Part shown: positions 14,628 through 24,263 of the stretch, one piece after another | Position numbering within the stretch: position 1 is the first letter of the stretch | Layout: every line of letters starts with the position of its first letter | From: Pseudomonas fluorescens | GTDB lineage: Bacteria; Pseudomonadota; Gammaproteobacteria; Pseudomonadales; Pseudomonadaceae | Direction of reading: 5' to 3' | DNA length: 64,000 bases | Assembly (NCBI RefSeq): GCF_902497855.1 | Contig: NZ_CABVHU010000001.1 | Coordinates: 504,595-568,594, forward strand | Program-made: the position numbers and the translations under genes | Notes under the pieces: model-generated | Database searches by the model: none | Told to the model about the DNA's origin: nothing | What the model saw: only the letters and a program-made list of their open reading frames with translations

Positions 14628-17600
14628 CTATCGATTATGCCGAGCTGCATTGCCTGTCCAACTTCAGTTTCCAGCGCGGAGCCTCCAGTGCCCTCGAGCT
14701 TTTCCAGCGGGCGAAAAAACAGGGCTATCAAGCGCTGGCAATCACTGACGAGTGCACCCTGGCGGGCATCGTTCGCGCCTGGCAAGCGGCCAGGTCCGTG
14801 GAGCTGCCGCTGATCATCGGCAGCGAGATCCGCATCGACAACGGTCCGAAACTGGTGCTGCTGGTCGAAAACCTCGAGGGCTACCAGACCCTGTGCCGAC
14901 TGATTACCCGAGCCCGACGCCGCACGCAGAAAGGCCATTATCAGGTGCTGCGTGAAGACTTCAGCGAACCGATACCGGGACTGCTGGTGCTGTGGGTACC
15001 GGACGCTGTCGATGACGTTGAACACGGTCGCTGGCTGCAGCAGACCTTCGCCGAACGGCTGTGGCTGGCGGTCCAGTTGCATCGCGGCCAGGACGATAGC
15101 CGCCGGCTGAACCAGCTGCTGACGCTGGCAAGTGAGCTGCGCATCCCGGCGGTGGCCAGCGGCGATGTACATATGCACGCGCGCGGGCGGCGCGCTTTGC
15201 AGGACACCATGACCGCGATCCGCCATCACCTGCCGGTGGCCGAGGCCGGGTTGCGCCTGCACCCCAATGGCGAGCGCCATCTGCGCAGCCTCGAGGCCTT
15301 GGGCGATCTGTATCCGCAAGCATTGCTCGACGAAACGCTGAACATCGCCCGGCGCTGCACGTTCGACCTCGGCCAGTTGCGTTATCAGTACCCTCGGGAG
15401 CTGGTGCCCGAGGGGCACACGGCCACCTCCTGGCTGCGGCTGTTGACGGAACAGGGCATTGCGTGGCGCTGGCCACAAGGCCCGCAAGCCAAGGTGCTGC
15501 TGCAGATCGACAAGGAACTGCAACTGATCGCCGAGCTGGGTTACGAAAGCTATTTCCTCACGGTTCACGACATTGTGCGTTTCGCCCGGGAGCAGAAGAT
15601 TCTTTGTCAGGGCCGTGGGTCGGCCGCCAACTCGGCGGTGTGCTTTGCCCTGGGCATCACCGAAATCGATCCGGATCGCACCACGCTGTTGTTTGAACGC
15701 TTTCTCTCCAGGGAACGCAACGAACCACCGGACATCGACGTCGATTTCGAACACGAGCGGCGTGAAGAAGTCCTGCAGTACGTGTTCCGGCGTTATGGCC
15801 GAACCCGCGCGGCGCTGACCGCGGTGGTCAGCACCTATCACTCGGCCGGTGCGGTGCGCGACGTGGCCAAGGCCTTGGGGTTGCCGCCGGACCAGGTCAA
15901 TGCCCTGGCCGATTGCTGCGGTCACTGGAGCGATGACACGCCTCCCGTGGAGCGCCTGCGCGAAGGCGGTTTCGACCCCGACAGCCCGGTGTTGCGCCGG
16001 GTGCTGAGCCTGACCGGGCAGTTGATCGGCTTTCCCCGGCACCTGTCCCAGCACCCCGGCGGCTTCGTGATTTCCGAGCAGCCCCTGGACAGTCTGGTGC
16101 CGGTGGAAAACGCCGCCATGGCCGATCGCACCATCATCCAGTGGGACAAGGACGACCTGGACGCGGTCGGGCTGCTCAAGGTCGACATTCTGGCCCTGGG
16201 CATGCTCAGCGCGATTCGCCGCTGTTTTGATCTTCTGCGTCGGCACCGCAACCTTGACCTGAGCCTGGCGACGATCCCGGCCGAGGATTCGCAGACCTAC
16301 GACATGATCGGCCATGCCGACACCGTCGGTGTGTTCCAGATCGAGTCCCGGGCACAGATGTCGATGCTGCCCAGGCTCAAGCCCAGGAAGTTTTACGACC
16401 TGGTGATCGAGGTGGCGATCGTGCGGCCGGGGCCGATTCAGGGCGGCATGGTTCACCCTTATCTGCGGCGGCGAAACAAGGAAGAGCCCGAGACCTATCC
16501 CTCCCCGGAACTGGAAGCCGTGCTCAAACGCACCCTGGGCGTGCCACTGTTCCAGGAACAGGTGATGCAGATCGCCATCGTCGCCGCCGACTACAGCCCC
16601 GGCGAAGCCGATCAATTGCGCCGTTCCATGGCCGCCTGGAAACGCCACGGCGGACTGGAGCCGCACAAGGATCGCCTGGCCGCCGGGATGAAGAAAAATG
16701 GCTATACGGCCGAGTTCGCCGCGCTGATCTTCGAACAGATCAAAGGCTTTGGCAGCTACGGTTTTCCCGAGTCCCACGCCGCCAGTTTTGCCTTGCTGAC
16801 CTACGCCAGTTGCTGGTTGAAATGCCACGAACCGGCGGCCTTCGCCTGTGCGCTGATCAACAGTTGGCCCATGGGTTTCTACAGCCCGGACCAGATTCTG
16901 CAGGACGCGCGCCGGCACCACTTGCAGATCCGCCCGGTGGACGTGCGGGCCAGCGACTGGGATTGCAGCCTGGAGCCGATCACCGGTGCGCAGCCGGCGA
17001 TTCGCATGGGCTTGCGGATGATCAAGGGGTTTCGCGAGGACGATGCCCGGCGCATCGAAGCGGCACGGGCGAAGGGGGTGTTCATCGACATCGCCGACCT
17101 CGGCGAACGGGCGCGACTCGATGCCCGTGCCCAGGAACAACTGGCCGATGCCGGGGCGCTGCGCGGGCTGGCCGGCGACCGGCATCGGGCGCGCTGGGAG
17201 GTGGCGGGGGTGCAGAAACAGCTCGGCTTGTTTGCCGGGCTGCCGCGCCAGGAGGAAGACGCGGTGGCATTGCCCAAACCGACCGTGGGCGAGGACCTGC
17301 TGGCCGATTACACCAGTGTCGGCACCACCCTCGGGCCGCATCCGCTGGCCTTGCTGCGGGGTGAATTGAAAGCCCGGCGTTGCCGCAGTTCGAAAGAGCT
17401 CATGGAGGTCGAGCACGGCCGACCGGTCAGCGTCGCCGGACTGGTGACCGGCCGACAACGCCCGGGCACCGCCAGTGGCGTGACCTTCGTCACCCTCGAG
17501 GACGAGTTCGGCAACGTCAACGTGGTGGTCTGGCGCGACCTGGCCGACCGGCAGCGACGGGTGCTGGTCGGCTCGCAGTTGCTCAAGGTCGACGGGCGCT

Positions 17601-17701
17601 GGGAAAAGGAAGGCGAGGTGCGCCACCTGATTGCCGGACGCTTGAGTGACCTGAGCCCGTTGCTTGATGGCATCAGCGTGCGCAGCCGGGATTTCCGCTG
17701 A
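14624..17701 (+). CDS. dnaE2: Error-prone DNA polymerase III alpha subunit DnaE2
   Basis: A 1025-aa C-family polymerase. It has an N-terminal PHP domain ([26 protein letters not shown]), the polymerase core with GRGSAANS and the metal-binding triad in PPD370-I-D372-V-D374-F, and a C-terminal helix-hairpin-helix/OB-fold region ([27 protein letters not shown]). DnaE2 extends primers past lesions without proofreading and is the catalytic member of the LexA2-controlled cassette. The start at 14624 is set by the 4-bp overlap with imuB. Confidence 0.95.
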   Translation: MTIDYAELHCLSNFSFQRGASSALELFQRAKKQGYQALAITDECTLAGIVRAWQAARSVELPLIIGSEIRIDNGPKLVLLVENLEGYQTLCRLITRARRRTQKGHYQVLREDFSEPIPGLLVLWVPDAVDDVEHGRWLQQTFAERLWLAVQLHRGQDDSRRLNQLLTLASELRIPAVASGDVHMHARGRRALQDTMTAIRHHLPVAEAGLRLHPNGERHLRSLEALGDLYPQALLDETLNIARRCTFDLGQLRYQYPRELVPEGHTATSWLRLLTEQGIAWRWPQGPQAKVLLQIDKELQLIAELGYESYFLTVHDIVRFAREQKILCQGRGSAANSAVCFALGITEIDPDRTTLLFERFLSRERNEPPDIDVDFEHERREEVLQYVFRRYGRTRAALTAVVSTYHSAGAVRDVAKALGLPPDQVNALADCCGHWSDDTPPVERLREGGFDPDSPVLRRVLSLTGQLIGFPRHLSQHPGGFVISEQPLDSLVPVENAAMADRTIIQWDKDDLDAVGLLKVDILALGMLSAIRRCFDLLRRHRNLDLSLATIPAEDSQTYDMIGHADTVGVFQIESRAQMSMLPRLKPRKFYDLVIEVAIVRPGPIQGGMVHPYLRRRNKEEPETYPSPELEAVLKRTLGVPLFQEQVMQIAIVAADYSPGEADQLRRSMAAWKRHGGLEPHKDRLAAGMKKNGYTAEFAALIFEQIKGFGSYGFPESHAASFALLTYASCWLKCHEPAAFACALINSWPMGFYSPDQILQDARRHHLQIRPVDVRASDWDCSLEPITGAQPAIRMGLRMIKGFREDDARRIEAARAKGVFIDIADLGERARLDARAQEQLADAGALRGLAGDRHRARWEVAGVQKQLGLFAGLPRQEEDAVALPKPTVGEDLLADYTSVGTTLGPHPLALLRGELKARRCRSSKELMEVEHGRPVSVAGLVTGRQRPGTASGVTFVTLEDEFGNVNVVVWRDLADRQRRVLVGSQLLKVDGRWEKEGEVRHLIAGRLSDLSPLLDGISVRSRDFR

Positions 17702-17720
17702 TCCCGCACATCCCCTGCAT

Positions 17721-17824
17721 GATCGTTCCCACGCTCTGCGTGGTAACGCCTCCCGTGACGCTCTGCGTCACAGCGGACGCAGAGCGTCCGTGGCTGCATT
17801 CCCACGCAGAGCGTGGGAACGATC
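17721..17824. repeat. 104-bp palindromic repeat of a second family
   Basis: The outer 23 bp on each side are perfect inverted complements (starting GATCGTTCCCACGCTCTGCG), and a second inverted pair built on GACGCTCTGCGTC / GACGCAGAGCGTC lies inside. This is a different element from the surrounding GTAGGAGCC units. It follows the dnaE2 stop and may act as a transcript end between convergent genes. Confidence 0.85.
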
Positions 17825-17840
17825 AAACCGGGCATCCCCC

Positions 17841-17930
17841 TGTAGGAGCCGGCTTGCCGGCGAATGCGTCAGCACATTCAACATCACTGTGACTGACCCA
17901 CCGCTTTCGCCAGCAAGCCGGCTCCTACAG
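17841..17930. repeat. REP inverted pair
   Basis: TGTAGGAGCCGGCTTGCCGG at the left and GCCAGCAAGCCGGCTCCTAC at the right surround a loop with CATTCAACATCACTGTGACTG. It lies between the convergent dnaE2 and flavin-reductase-like genes. Confidence 0.9.
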
Positions 17931-17952
17931 ATCGTGGTCATGATCTCGCGGA

Positions 17953-18615
17953 TTATTTGCCCTCAGGCCAAAACCGCTGCCCACCCCCCGGTGCATCCGT
18001 CCACGCTTGCAGCGACCGGGTCGGCAAATCGAAATAATCCCGGGTGCGTGCATACCCATGCCCACCCATCCGGCCAATCGCATCGAGCCCCAACTGGTCG
18101 ATGTACAAGGTTTTCGGGTCGATCAACTCATCCCGCACATGGGCCATCAGCACTTCGCCAAAGATGATCTCCCGCGACTGCCCGATGGACAGCGCCATCA
18201 TCCTGCGGCATTCCAGCGCCACCGGTGCTTCGCCGATCCTCGGGCATTTGACAGTCGTGCCGGGGATAGCGGTGAGCCCCGCGGCCGTCAGTTCGTCGAA
18301 GCCCGGGGCGAAGGGCACGGCGCAGACGTTCATGGCTTCCACCAGGGCATCGCTGACGATGTTCACGGTGAATTCCTGGTTGAGCTGGATGTTGCGGGTG
18401 GTGTCCTTGGGGCTCTGGTCGCCGTAGTTTTCCACGCCCAGCGCAAGGATCGGCGGGTCGGCCGAGAGGGCATTGAAGAAGCTGAACGGCGCGGCGTTGA
18501 TCCGGCCTTCGCCGTCGATGGTGGTGACCAGGGCAATTGGCCGTGGCACCACGCTGCCGATCAGGATCTTGTATTTGTCCCGCGCACTCAATGTGCTGAA
18601 GTCGAAGCTTTGCAT
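17953..18615 (-). CDS. FMN-binding split-barrel protein, flavin reductase-like (DIM6/NTAB family)
   Basis: A 220-aa protein with the split-barrel signature VVPRPIALVTTIDGEGRINAAPFSFFNALSADPPILALGV and the later segment ALECRRMM...IIFGEVLMAHV. Members bind FMN and act as flavin reductases for two-component monooxygenases or as small flavo-oxidoreductases. No monooxygenase gene is in the cluster, so it may act alone. It is the last gene of the minus-strand cluster of two amidohydrolases and an ABC importer, 12 bp after the amidohydrolase. Confidence 0.85.
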   Translation of the reverse strand: MQSFDFSTLSARDKYKILIGSVVPRPIALVTTIDGEGRINAAPFSFFNALSADPPILALGVENYGDQSPKDTTRNIQLNQEFTVNIVSDALVEAMNVCAVPFAPGFDELTAAGLTAIPGTTVKCPRIGEAPVALECRRMMALSIGQSREIIFGEVLMAHVRDELIDPKTLYIDQLGLDAIGRMGGHGYARTRDYFDLPTRSLQAWTDAPGGGQRFWPEGK

Positions 18616-18627
18616 GGGCAGAAATCT

Positions 18628-20115
18628 CTAAGGAAGTGGATCAATCGTGCTCAACGGCACCTGTGCGCTGTAGTCGTCGGCAAACGGGATGGCCGGTTGG
18701 AACAGGCCTTTCCAGTCCGGTTGGCCAAAAGCCCTTTCACTGTGGCTGCGCATCAGTTTTTCGAATTGGCGTTGCGCCTGGCGTTGCAGGGCGGGGTAGT
18801 CCACTCCTTGAACCTGGCCATCCTGCATCACGCAGCGGCCGTCGATGTAGCTGGCGATGCAGTCGTCACCGCGACCCGCGAGCACCAGGTTTTTCAGCGG
18901 ATCGAACAACGGTCCCAGGTGCAGGCCGCGCAGGCTGAATACCGTGATATCGGCCTTGGCGCCGGGTGCCAGGCGGCCGAGATCGTCGCGACCCAAGGCC
19001 CTGGCGCCGCCGAGGGTGGCGGCGTTGTACAGGTCCAGCGTGCTGGTCAGCGAGTTGCCGCCCTCCATCAAGCGGGCGATGTTCAGGCCCTGGCGCATGT
19101 TTTCCAGCAGGTCCGCCGGCCAGGTGTCGGTGCCCAGGGCGAAGTTGATACCCTTGGCTCGATAGCGCCCGAAGGAATTCAGCGCCTCGCCATCCCGGGC
19201 AAACACCACCGGGCAATGCACCAGGCTGGCGCCGCCGTCCACCACCCGCTGCAGGTCGTCATCGCCGTCGGTGTAGATTCCGTGGGGCAGCAAACTGCGC
19301 GGGGTCAGCAGGTCCAGTTGCGCCAGCCACGCCAGGGGCGAGACGCCGCGAAGTCGCTCGACCATCGCCACCTCGCCGAGCCCCTGGCAGCAATGCAAAC
19401 GCATCGGCGCCTTCAGTTCCCGGCTCAGCGCGGCAGTGCGTTGCAGCAATGCCGGGGTGCAGGTCTGGATGCGGTCCGGCAGCAGCGCGCCGCGAATCAG
19501 ACCGCCCTGTGCGCCGTCGAAGTCATAAAAAAACCGTGCGGCGGCCTCAAGTCCGGCCATCCCCCGAGCCTCGTCCCAGTGATGCCCGAGACTGCCATCG
19601 GCGCGCCAGTAACCCATGCCGCTCATATAGCAGGGACCGAGGTAAGTGCGCAGCCCGAGCTCACCGGCAATACCGGCCACCGCGGCAAATTCGTCGTAGG
19701 TCTCGGCCCATTCGCGGTAGTACATCGAGGTGATCGGCATGGCGGTAGTGATGCCGTTGCGGATCAGCTGCGTGAAGGCGTAGCGGCATTTGAAAACCTC
19801 TTCATCCGCGGTGTAGCTCTCCCGCGGACCGGCCGCCAGGTAGTCCTCGGACCCCATCCGGCCCATGGCCCGCTCATCGCCGTTGTCGAGTGTCAGCACC
19901 GTGGAGTCCAGGTCCCCGAGCGCATCCAGGTCGATGAAGCCCGGCCCGATCAAGGCATTGCCGTAATCGATCCACTGATCCACCGGCCCCGGATAATCAC
20001 GCCCGACAAACAGGATGCGCGAGCCTTCGAACACCACTTCGCCGTCGCGCCACAGCACATGTCGCTGGCCATCGAAGCCGACGACACAGCTCGATTTCAG
20101 GCCGATGCGCTTCAC
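18628..20115 (-). CDS. Amidohydrolase-superfamily protein with altered metal-binding HxH motif
   Basis: A 495-aa protein of the chlorohydrolase/guanine deaminase-like branch. Later metal ligands are visible (MRLHCCQG, LLPHGIYTD, LGTDTWP), but the first-strand motif that normally reads GFID-x-H-x-H is PGFIDLDALGD. The two histidines are therefore Asp64 and Leu66, and the enzyme may bind a single metal differently or be inactive. It overlaps the adjacent deaminase gene by 4 bp, so the two are made together and might form a complex or act in sequence on the same nitrogen heterocycle or amide. Confidence 0.8.
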   Translation of the reverse strand: MKRIGLKSSCVVGFDGQRHVLWRDGEVVFEGSRILFVGRDYPGPVDQWIDYGNALIGPGFIDLDALGDLDSTVLTLDNGDERAMGRMGSEDYLAAGPRESYTADEEVFKCRYAFTQLIRNGITTAMPITSMYYREWAETYDEFAAVAGIAGELGLRTYLGPCYMSGMGYWRADGSLGHHWDEARGMAGLEAAARFFYDFDGAQGGLIRGALLPDRIQTCTPALLQRTAALSRELKAPMRLHCCQGLGEVAMVERLRGVSPLAWLAQLDLLTPRSLLPHGIYTDGDDDLQRVVDGGASLVHCPVVFARDGEALNSFGRYRAKGINFALGTDTWPADLLENMRQGLNIARLMEGGNSLTSTLDLYNAATLGGARALGRDDLGRLAPGAKADITVFSLRGLHLGPLFDPLKNLVLAGRGDDCIASYIDGRCVMQDGQVQGVDYPALQRQAQRQFEKLMRSHSERAFGQPDWKGLFQPAIPFADDYSAQVPLSTIDPLP

Positions 20116-21308
20116 AGGCGACTGTCCAATAAAGCCCCATTGGCGGCGATCAGCCTGCCTGCCCGATACACCTGGCGCACCGGTCGTGAGACCACGGCCT
20201 CGCCCAAGGTCTGCACCGGCATCAGCAGGAAGTCCGCCGGCCGGCCGATCTCCAGCCCATAACCGTCACAGCCCAACGCCCGAGCGCCATTGACCGTGGC
20301 CGCCTCGAACGCCGCCGCCAGTTCCTCGTCCTTGTTCAAGTCGAAACGAAACGCCAGCAGCATCGCCCGTTCCAGCATGTCACCGTTGCCCATGGGCGAC
20401 CAGGCATCGCGAATGCCGTCCGAACCCAGGCAGACATTGACCCCGGCCTCGCGCAGGGCGAGGAAGGGTGGCACCGCGCAGTCGGCGGGGGCCGAACTCA
20501 TCAGTGAAATGCCCAACACCGCCAGCCGCTCCGCCAAGGGTTTGACCTGACCCCAGGGCAACATCCCCAGGCAATACGCATGGCTGATCATCACCCGACC
20601 CTGACGCGCGAAACGCTCGGTGTAGTCGGCGATCAGCGCGATCTGCCACAGGCCCAGTTCACCTTTGTCATGCAGGTGTATGTCGATACCGCGATCGAAC
20701 TCGCTGGCCAGTTTGAAGACGAAATCGAGTTGGGCGATCGGGTCGTTGTCGATGCCGCAGGGGTCTAGGCCTCCGACGTTCTCCACGCCCAGGGCCATGG
20801 CTTCGCGCATCAGTTCGGCCGTGCCCGGGCGGGAGATCAGGCCGGTTTGCGGGAACACCACCAGTTGCAGGTCGATCAGGTCGCGGTAATTTTCCTGCAG
20901 TTGCTGCATGGCCTCGACATGGCGCAGGCCGAAGTCGGGGTCGATATCGACGTGACAGCGCAGGGTCAGCGAACCGCGGGCGATGCAGTTTTCCAGCAGG
21001 GCGCCGGCTCGTTGGGCGATGGGGGCGTCGACTTCACGCAGTACCCGGCGTTCGTTGGCGATGTAGTCCTTGAGGGTGGGGCCGGCGCTGTTCGGGCGCC
21101 AGGGTTGGCCCCAGAGGGTTTTGTCGAGGTGGACGTGGCTTTCCACCAGGGTTGGGGTGAGGAGCTGGTGTTGGCCGTCGAGGTCGGTGGCGGCCAGCGG
21201 TGCGTTGGTGGCCGGGCGCCGTGCTTTGAACAGGCCGTTTTCCAGCAGCAGGTCTTCGGCGGGTGCGCCGTAGGGGCGCACGTTGCGTAGCCAGCGGGGT
21301 TGGGTCAT
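20112..21308 (-). CDS. Cytosine deaminase-like amidohydrolase
   Basis: A 398-aa metal-dependent hydrolase with the cytosine deaminase signature ESHVHLDKT, then IDIHLHDKG, MISHAYCLG and CLGSDGIRDAWSPMGNGDML, giving an intact metal site. The start at 21308 has TGAGG 7 nt upstream; the ATG at 21320 has none. True cytosine deaminases convert cytosine to uracil, but family members act on several pyrimidines, isoguanine, creatinine and others. The companion genes (second amidohydrolase, split-barrel flavoprotein, polyamine-type importer) suggest a small cationic or heterocyclic nitrogen compound. Confidence 0.85.
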   Translation of the reverse strand: MTQPRWLRNVRPYGAPAEDLLLENGLFKARRPATNAPLAATDLDGQHQLLTPTLVESHVHLDKTLWGQPWRPNSAGPTLKDYIANERRVLREVDAPIAQRAGALLENCIARGSLTLRCHVDIDPDFGLRHVEAMQQLQENYRDLIDLQLVVFPQTGLISRPGTAELMREAMALGVENVGGLDPCGIDNDPIAQLDFVFKLASEFDRGIDIHLHDKGELGLWQIALIADYTERFARQGRVMISHAYCLGMLPWGQVKPLAERLAVLGISLMSSAPADCAVPPFLALREAGVNVCLGSDGIRDAWSPMGNGDMLERAMLLAFRFDLNKDEELAAAFEAATVNGARALGCDGYGLEIGRPADFLLMPVQTLGEAVVSRPVRQVYRAGRLIAANGALLDSRL

Positions 21309-21355
21309 CTGAAACCTCATTCAGGTCTTTGAATTCTGTGGTGATTGAGCGGGCC

Positions 21356-21451
21356 TCTTCGCTGGCAAGCCAGCTCCTACAGGGGGTTGTGTCGATCAGA
21401 AAATTTTCGAACAGCCAAATCCTGTAGGAGCCGGCTTGCTGACGAAGGCCG
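21356..21451. repeat. REP inverted pair
   Basis: Arms at 21356-21387 (CTTCGCTGGCAAGCCAGCTC) and 21420-21451 (GTAGGAGCCGGCTTGCTGAC) are arranged tail to tail. They lie between the binding-protein gene and the deaminase gene and split the minus-strand unit. Confidence 0.85.
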
Positions 21452-21474
21452 CGGCTCGGTGTCAAGCCAGGCAC

Positions 21475-22542
21475 TTAACCCTTGAGCTTCGCCCAAATCC
21501 GGTCCTGCAGCTCTCGCGCCTTGTTGCTGCACTCTTTCTCCGGGCGCAGGCGTGAGGCGAATTCATCCGGCATGTTGATGGCGTCCATCACCCGCCATTT
21601 GGCGTCGATCAAGGTGTCGCTCTGGATGCCGTTGGCGTAGGCGATGGCATTGGACACGGCGGCGGCGTTTTCCGGTTTCATCATCCAGTCGATGAAGACC
21701 TTGGCGTTGCCAGGGTGCGGCGCGCTTTTGGGCACGGCGAAGTTATCCTGGAACATCGCCAGGCCTTCACGGGGGTACACGTACTTGATCGTGCTCTTTT
21801 GCAACGTGGCCCGGGCGGTGGAGCCGTTCCAGTTCTGCATCATGATCACTTCACCGGAAGCCATGCGGTCGACGGTGTTGTCGGAGCTGTACATCTTCAG
21901 GAAGGGTTTCTGTTTCTGCAGCAGCTCCAGGATGCGCTTGGCGTCCTGCGGGTTTTCGCTGCATTCATCGACGTTCAGGTAATGGCTGGCGGCGTTGATC
22001 ACGCTGCTCGAGGTGTCGAGGGCGGCGAGTTGGCCTTGCAGTTCCTTGCGCGGTTCGAAGAACTCTTTCCACGAGTCGTCCAGCTTGCCGCCGGGCACTC
22101 GCGCGCTGTCATAGGAAAACCCGGTGGTGCCCCACAGGTACGGCGCCGAGAATTTGCGGCCGGGGTCGAAGCTCGGGTTGCGGAATGCCGGTTTGACGTA
22201 CTGGAAGTTGGGCAGGCTCGATGCATCGAATGCCAGCAGCAAATCCTGCTTGATCAGGGTTTGCATGATCGACTGCGACGGCACGATCACGTCATACGCC
22301 GCGCCGCCGGCCTGCAACTTGGCCAGCAGGGTTTCGTTGCTGTCGTAGCCATCCATGGTGACCTTGATCCCGGTCTCCTTTTCGAACTTGGCCAGCAGTT
22401 CGACCGGGTAGTAGTCGGTCCAGTTGTAGAAGAACAACTCCTTGGGCTCGGCGGCCTGTGCGTTGAACGCGGTAAAGCAACTCAGGGCAAGACCGGCGAC
22501 AGCGAAACGCATGCTTTTTGTTTTCATCGGCTTTCTTTTCAT
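21475..22542 (-). CDS. Polyamine-type ABC transporter substrate-binding protein (PotD/PotF family)
   Basis: A 355-aa periplasmic binding protein with a signal peptide (MRFAVAGLALSCFTAFNAQAA), then ELFFYNWTDYYPVELLAKFEKETGIKVTMDGYDSNETLLAKLQAGGAAYDVIVPSQ, which is very typical of spermidine/putrescine binding proteins. I place the start at 22542 (MKRKPMKTKSM), downstream of GGAG; 22527 or 22563 are possible. It is the last transporter gene of the potABCD-like set and lies 17 bp after the permease. Linkage to amidohydrolases suggests the true ligand is not a simple polyamine. Confidence 0.88.
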   Translation of the reverse strand: MKRKPMKTKSMRFAVAGLALSCFTAFNAQAAEPKELFFYNWTDYYPVELLAKFEKETGIKVTMDGYDSNETLLAKLQAGGAAYDVIVPSQSIMQTLIKQDLLLAFDASSLPNFQYVKPAFRNPSFDPGRKFSAPYLWGTTGFSYDSARVPGGKLDDSWKEFFEPRKELQGQLAALDTSSSVINAASHYLNVDECSENPQDAKRILELLQKQKPFLKMYSSDNTVDRMASGEVIMMQNWNGSTARATLQKSTIKYVYPREGLAMFQDNFAVPKSAPHPGNAKVFIDWMMKPENAAAVSNAIAYANGIQSDTLIDAKWRVMDAINMPDEFASRLRPEKECSNKARELQDRIWAKLKG

Positions 22543-22559
22543 GACAGCAGGCTCCAGGC

Positions 22560-23348
22560 TCATTGTTGTTTGCCGCGCTGTCCCAGCCAGAAGGCCAGCA
22601 CCACCAGCACGATGGAAATCACCAGCATCAGGGTCGAGATCGCGTTGATCTCCGGGGTCACACCGGCCTTGATCGCCGAGAAGATGTACACCGGCAAGGT
22701 CGTGGAACCCGGGCCGGCGACGAAGAAGGTCATGATGAAATCATCGAGACTGACCACGAACGCCAGCACCGAACCCGACAGCACCGCCGGCCACAGCAGC
22801 GGCAAGGTCACCCGGCGAAACACTTGCCAGGGGTTGGCGTACAGATCGTTCGCGGCCTCCAGCAGGCTCTTGTCCAGATCGTTCAGTCGTGCGCGAATCG
22901 GCAGGTAGGCGAAGGGAATGCAGAAGCCGATGTGCGCGACGATCACGGTCAGCAGACCCAGCTTGATCCCCAGCGCCATGAACAGCAGCAGGGTCGCCAC
23001 GGCGGTGACGATCTCCGGCAGGATCAGCGGCAGGTTGATGCCGCCCTCGACCATTTTCTGTCCGAAGAACGGCCGGTACGTTGCCAACGCCGCCAGCAAG
23101 GCGATGGCCGTGGCGCAGACCGTGGCGATGCTGGCGACGATGATCGAGTTCAGCGCCGCGGTCTGGATCGACGGGTTCGCCAGAATCCGTCCGTACCAGG
23201 CGAACGAGAACTCGGTCCACACCGTCGCCGAGCGGTTGGCGTTGAAGCTGTAAGCGATCAACACCAGGATCGGCAGGTACAGATAGGCCAGGATCAGCAG
23301 GCTGACTTCCCGGGTCAGGGGCAGTTTTTTCAGGTGCAGGGCGATCAT
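22560..23348 (-). CDS. ABC transporter permease (PotC-like)
   Basis: A 262-aa inner-membrane permease with six predicted helices and the EAA loop (LLEAANDLYANPWQVFRRVTLPLLWPAVLSG). It pairs with the PotB-like permease upstream, which it overlaps by 4 bp (ATGA at 23345-23348). Confidence 0.92.
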   Translation of the reverse strand: MIALHLKKLPLTREVSLLILAYLYLPILVLIAYSFNANRSATVWTEFSFAWYGRILANPSIQTAALNSIIVASIATVCATAIALLAALATYRPFFGQKMVEGGINLPLILPEIVTAVATLLLFMALGIKLGLLTVIVAHIGFCIPFAYLPIRARLNDLDKSLLEAANDLYANPWQVFRRVTLPLLWPAVLSGSVLAFVVSLDDFIMTFFVAGPGSTTLPVYIFSAIKAGVTPEINAISTLMLVISIVLVVLAFWLGQRGKQQ

Positions 23349-24262
23349 GCGGTGGCTCCCCGGCGAAGTGTTTTGGTGGCGCTGCGGCTATAGAGGGCGT
23401 ACAGCACCAGGGACAGCAGCAGAATCCCCAGCAGCAGGAATGACAGCGAACTGCCCAGCGGCCAGTTGCGCGCGGTGCCGAACTGCTGCTGGATCAGGTT
23501 GCCGATCATCAGGGTCTTGCCGCCGCCGAGAATCGCCGGGGTGATGAAGGCCCCGAGACTCGGCACGAACACCAGCAGCGCGCCGGCAATCACCCCGGGC
23601 ATCGACAGCGGCAGGATGATCCGCTTCAGTGCGTGCCAGCGGTTGGCGCCCAGGTCGTAGGCGGCTTCCACCAGGCGCCAGTCGAGTTTTTCCAGGGTCG
23701 AGTAGATCGGCAGAATCATGAACGGCAGAAAGCTGTAGACCAGCCCGACGCTGACCGCGAAGTCGTTGTAGAGCAGGGTGATGCCACCGACTTGAGGGAA
23801 CAGCACGTTGAGGCTCTGGGCGACCCAGCCCTGCTCGCGCAGGATGATCAGCCAGGCGTAGTTGCGGATCAGCAGGTTGGTCCAGAACGGAATGGTGATC
23901 AGCAACACCATGAGGTTGCGCCGACGCGGGGTCAGGCTCGACATCCACAGGGCCACCGGGAAGCCGAACAGGAAACACAACACCGTGGTGCCGCCGGCCT
24001 GGAACACCGAGCGCAACAGCGCCTGGGCATACACCCAGTTCAGCTCCAGTTCACCGTCGAAACCTTCCTGGAAAAACAGTTGCACGTAGCTGTGCAATTG
24101 CCAGTCGGCCTGCCAGTCGACACCGCCATAGACGTTGCGCGGCAGCAGGCTGATGTAGCCCATGATGCCCAGCGGAATGGCAATCAGGGCCAGCAGGGTC
24201 AGAACCACCGGGCTGAGCAACAGCGCACGGTTGAGGGCGGGAGAAGTGCTGCTGACGCTCAT
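23345..24262 (-). CDS. ABC transporter permease (PotB-like)
   Basis: A 305-aa permease of the polyamine/iron importer class, with helices through its length and the EAA loop (LVEAAYDLGANRWHALKRIILPLSMPGVIAGALLVF). It starts 1 bp after the ATPase stop and overlaps the PotC-like gene, giving a tightly packed operon. Confidence 0.92.
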   Translation of the reverse strand: MSVSSTSPALNRALLLSPVVLTLLALIAIPLGIMGYISLLPRNVYGGVDWQADWQLHSYVQLFFQEGFDGELELNWVYAQALLRSVFQAGGTTVLCFLFGFPVALWMSSLTPRRRNLMVLLITIPFWTNLLIRNYAWLIILREQGWVAQSLNVLFPQVGGITLLYNDFAVSVGLVYSFLPFMILPIYSTLEKLDWRLVEAAYDLGANRWHALKRIILPLSMPGVIAGALLVFVPSLGAFITPAILGGGKTLMIGNLIQQQFGTARNWPLGSSLSFLLLGILLLSLVLYALYSRSATKTLRRGATA

Positions 24263-24263
24263 C

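Noticed and set aside
14534..17626. A 1030-codon open frame antisense to dnaE2
   Set aside because: It mirrors the codon pattern of dnaE2, has no recognisable domain or ribosome site, and the plus strand encodes a full polymerase.
18007..20262. A 751-codon plus-strand frame across the flavin-reductase-like and amidohydrolase genes
   Set aside because: It spans two genes of the opposite strand, has low-complexity composition typical of shadow frames, and no start signal.
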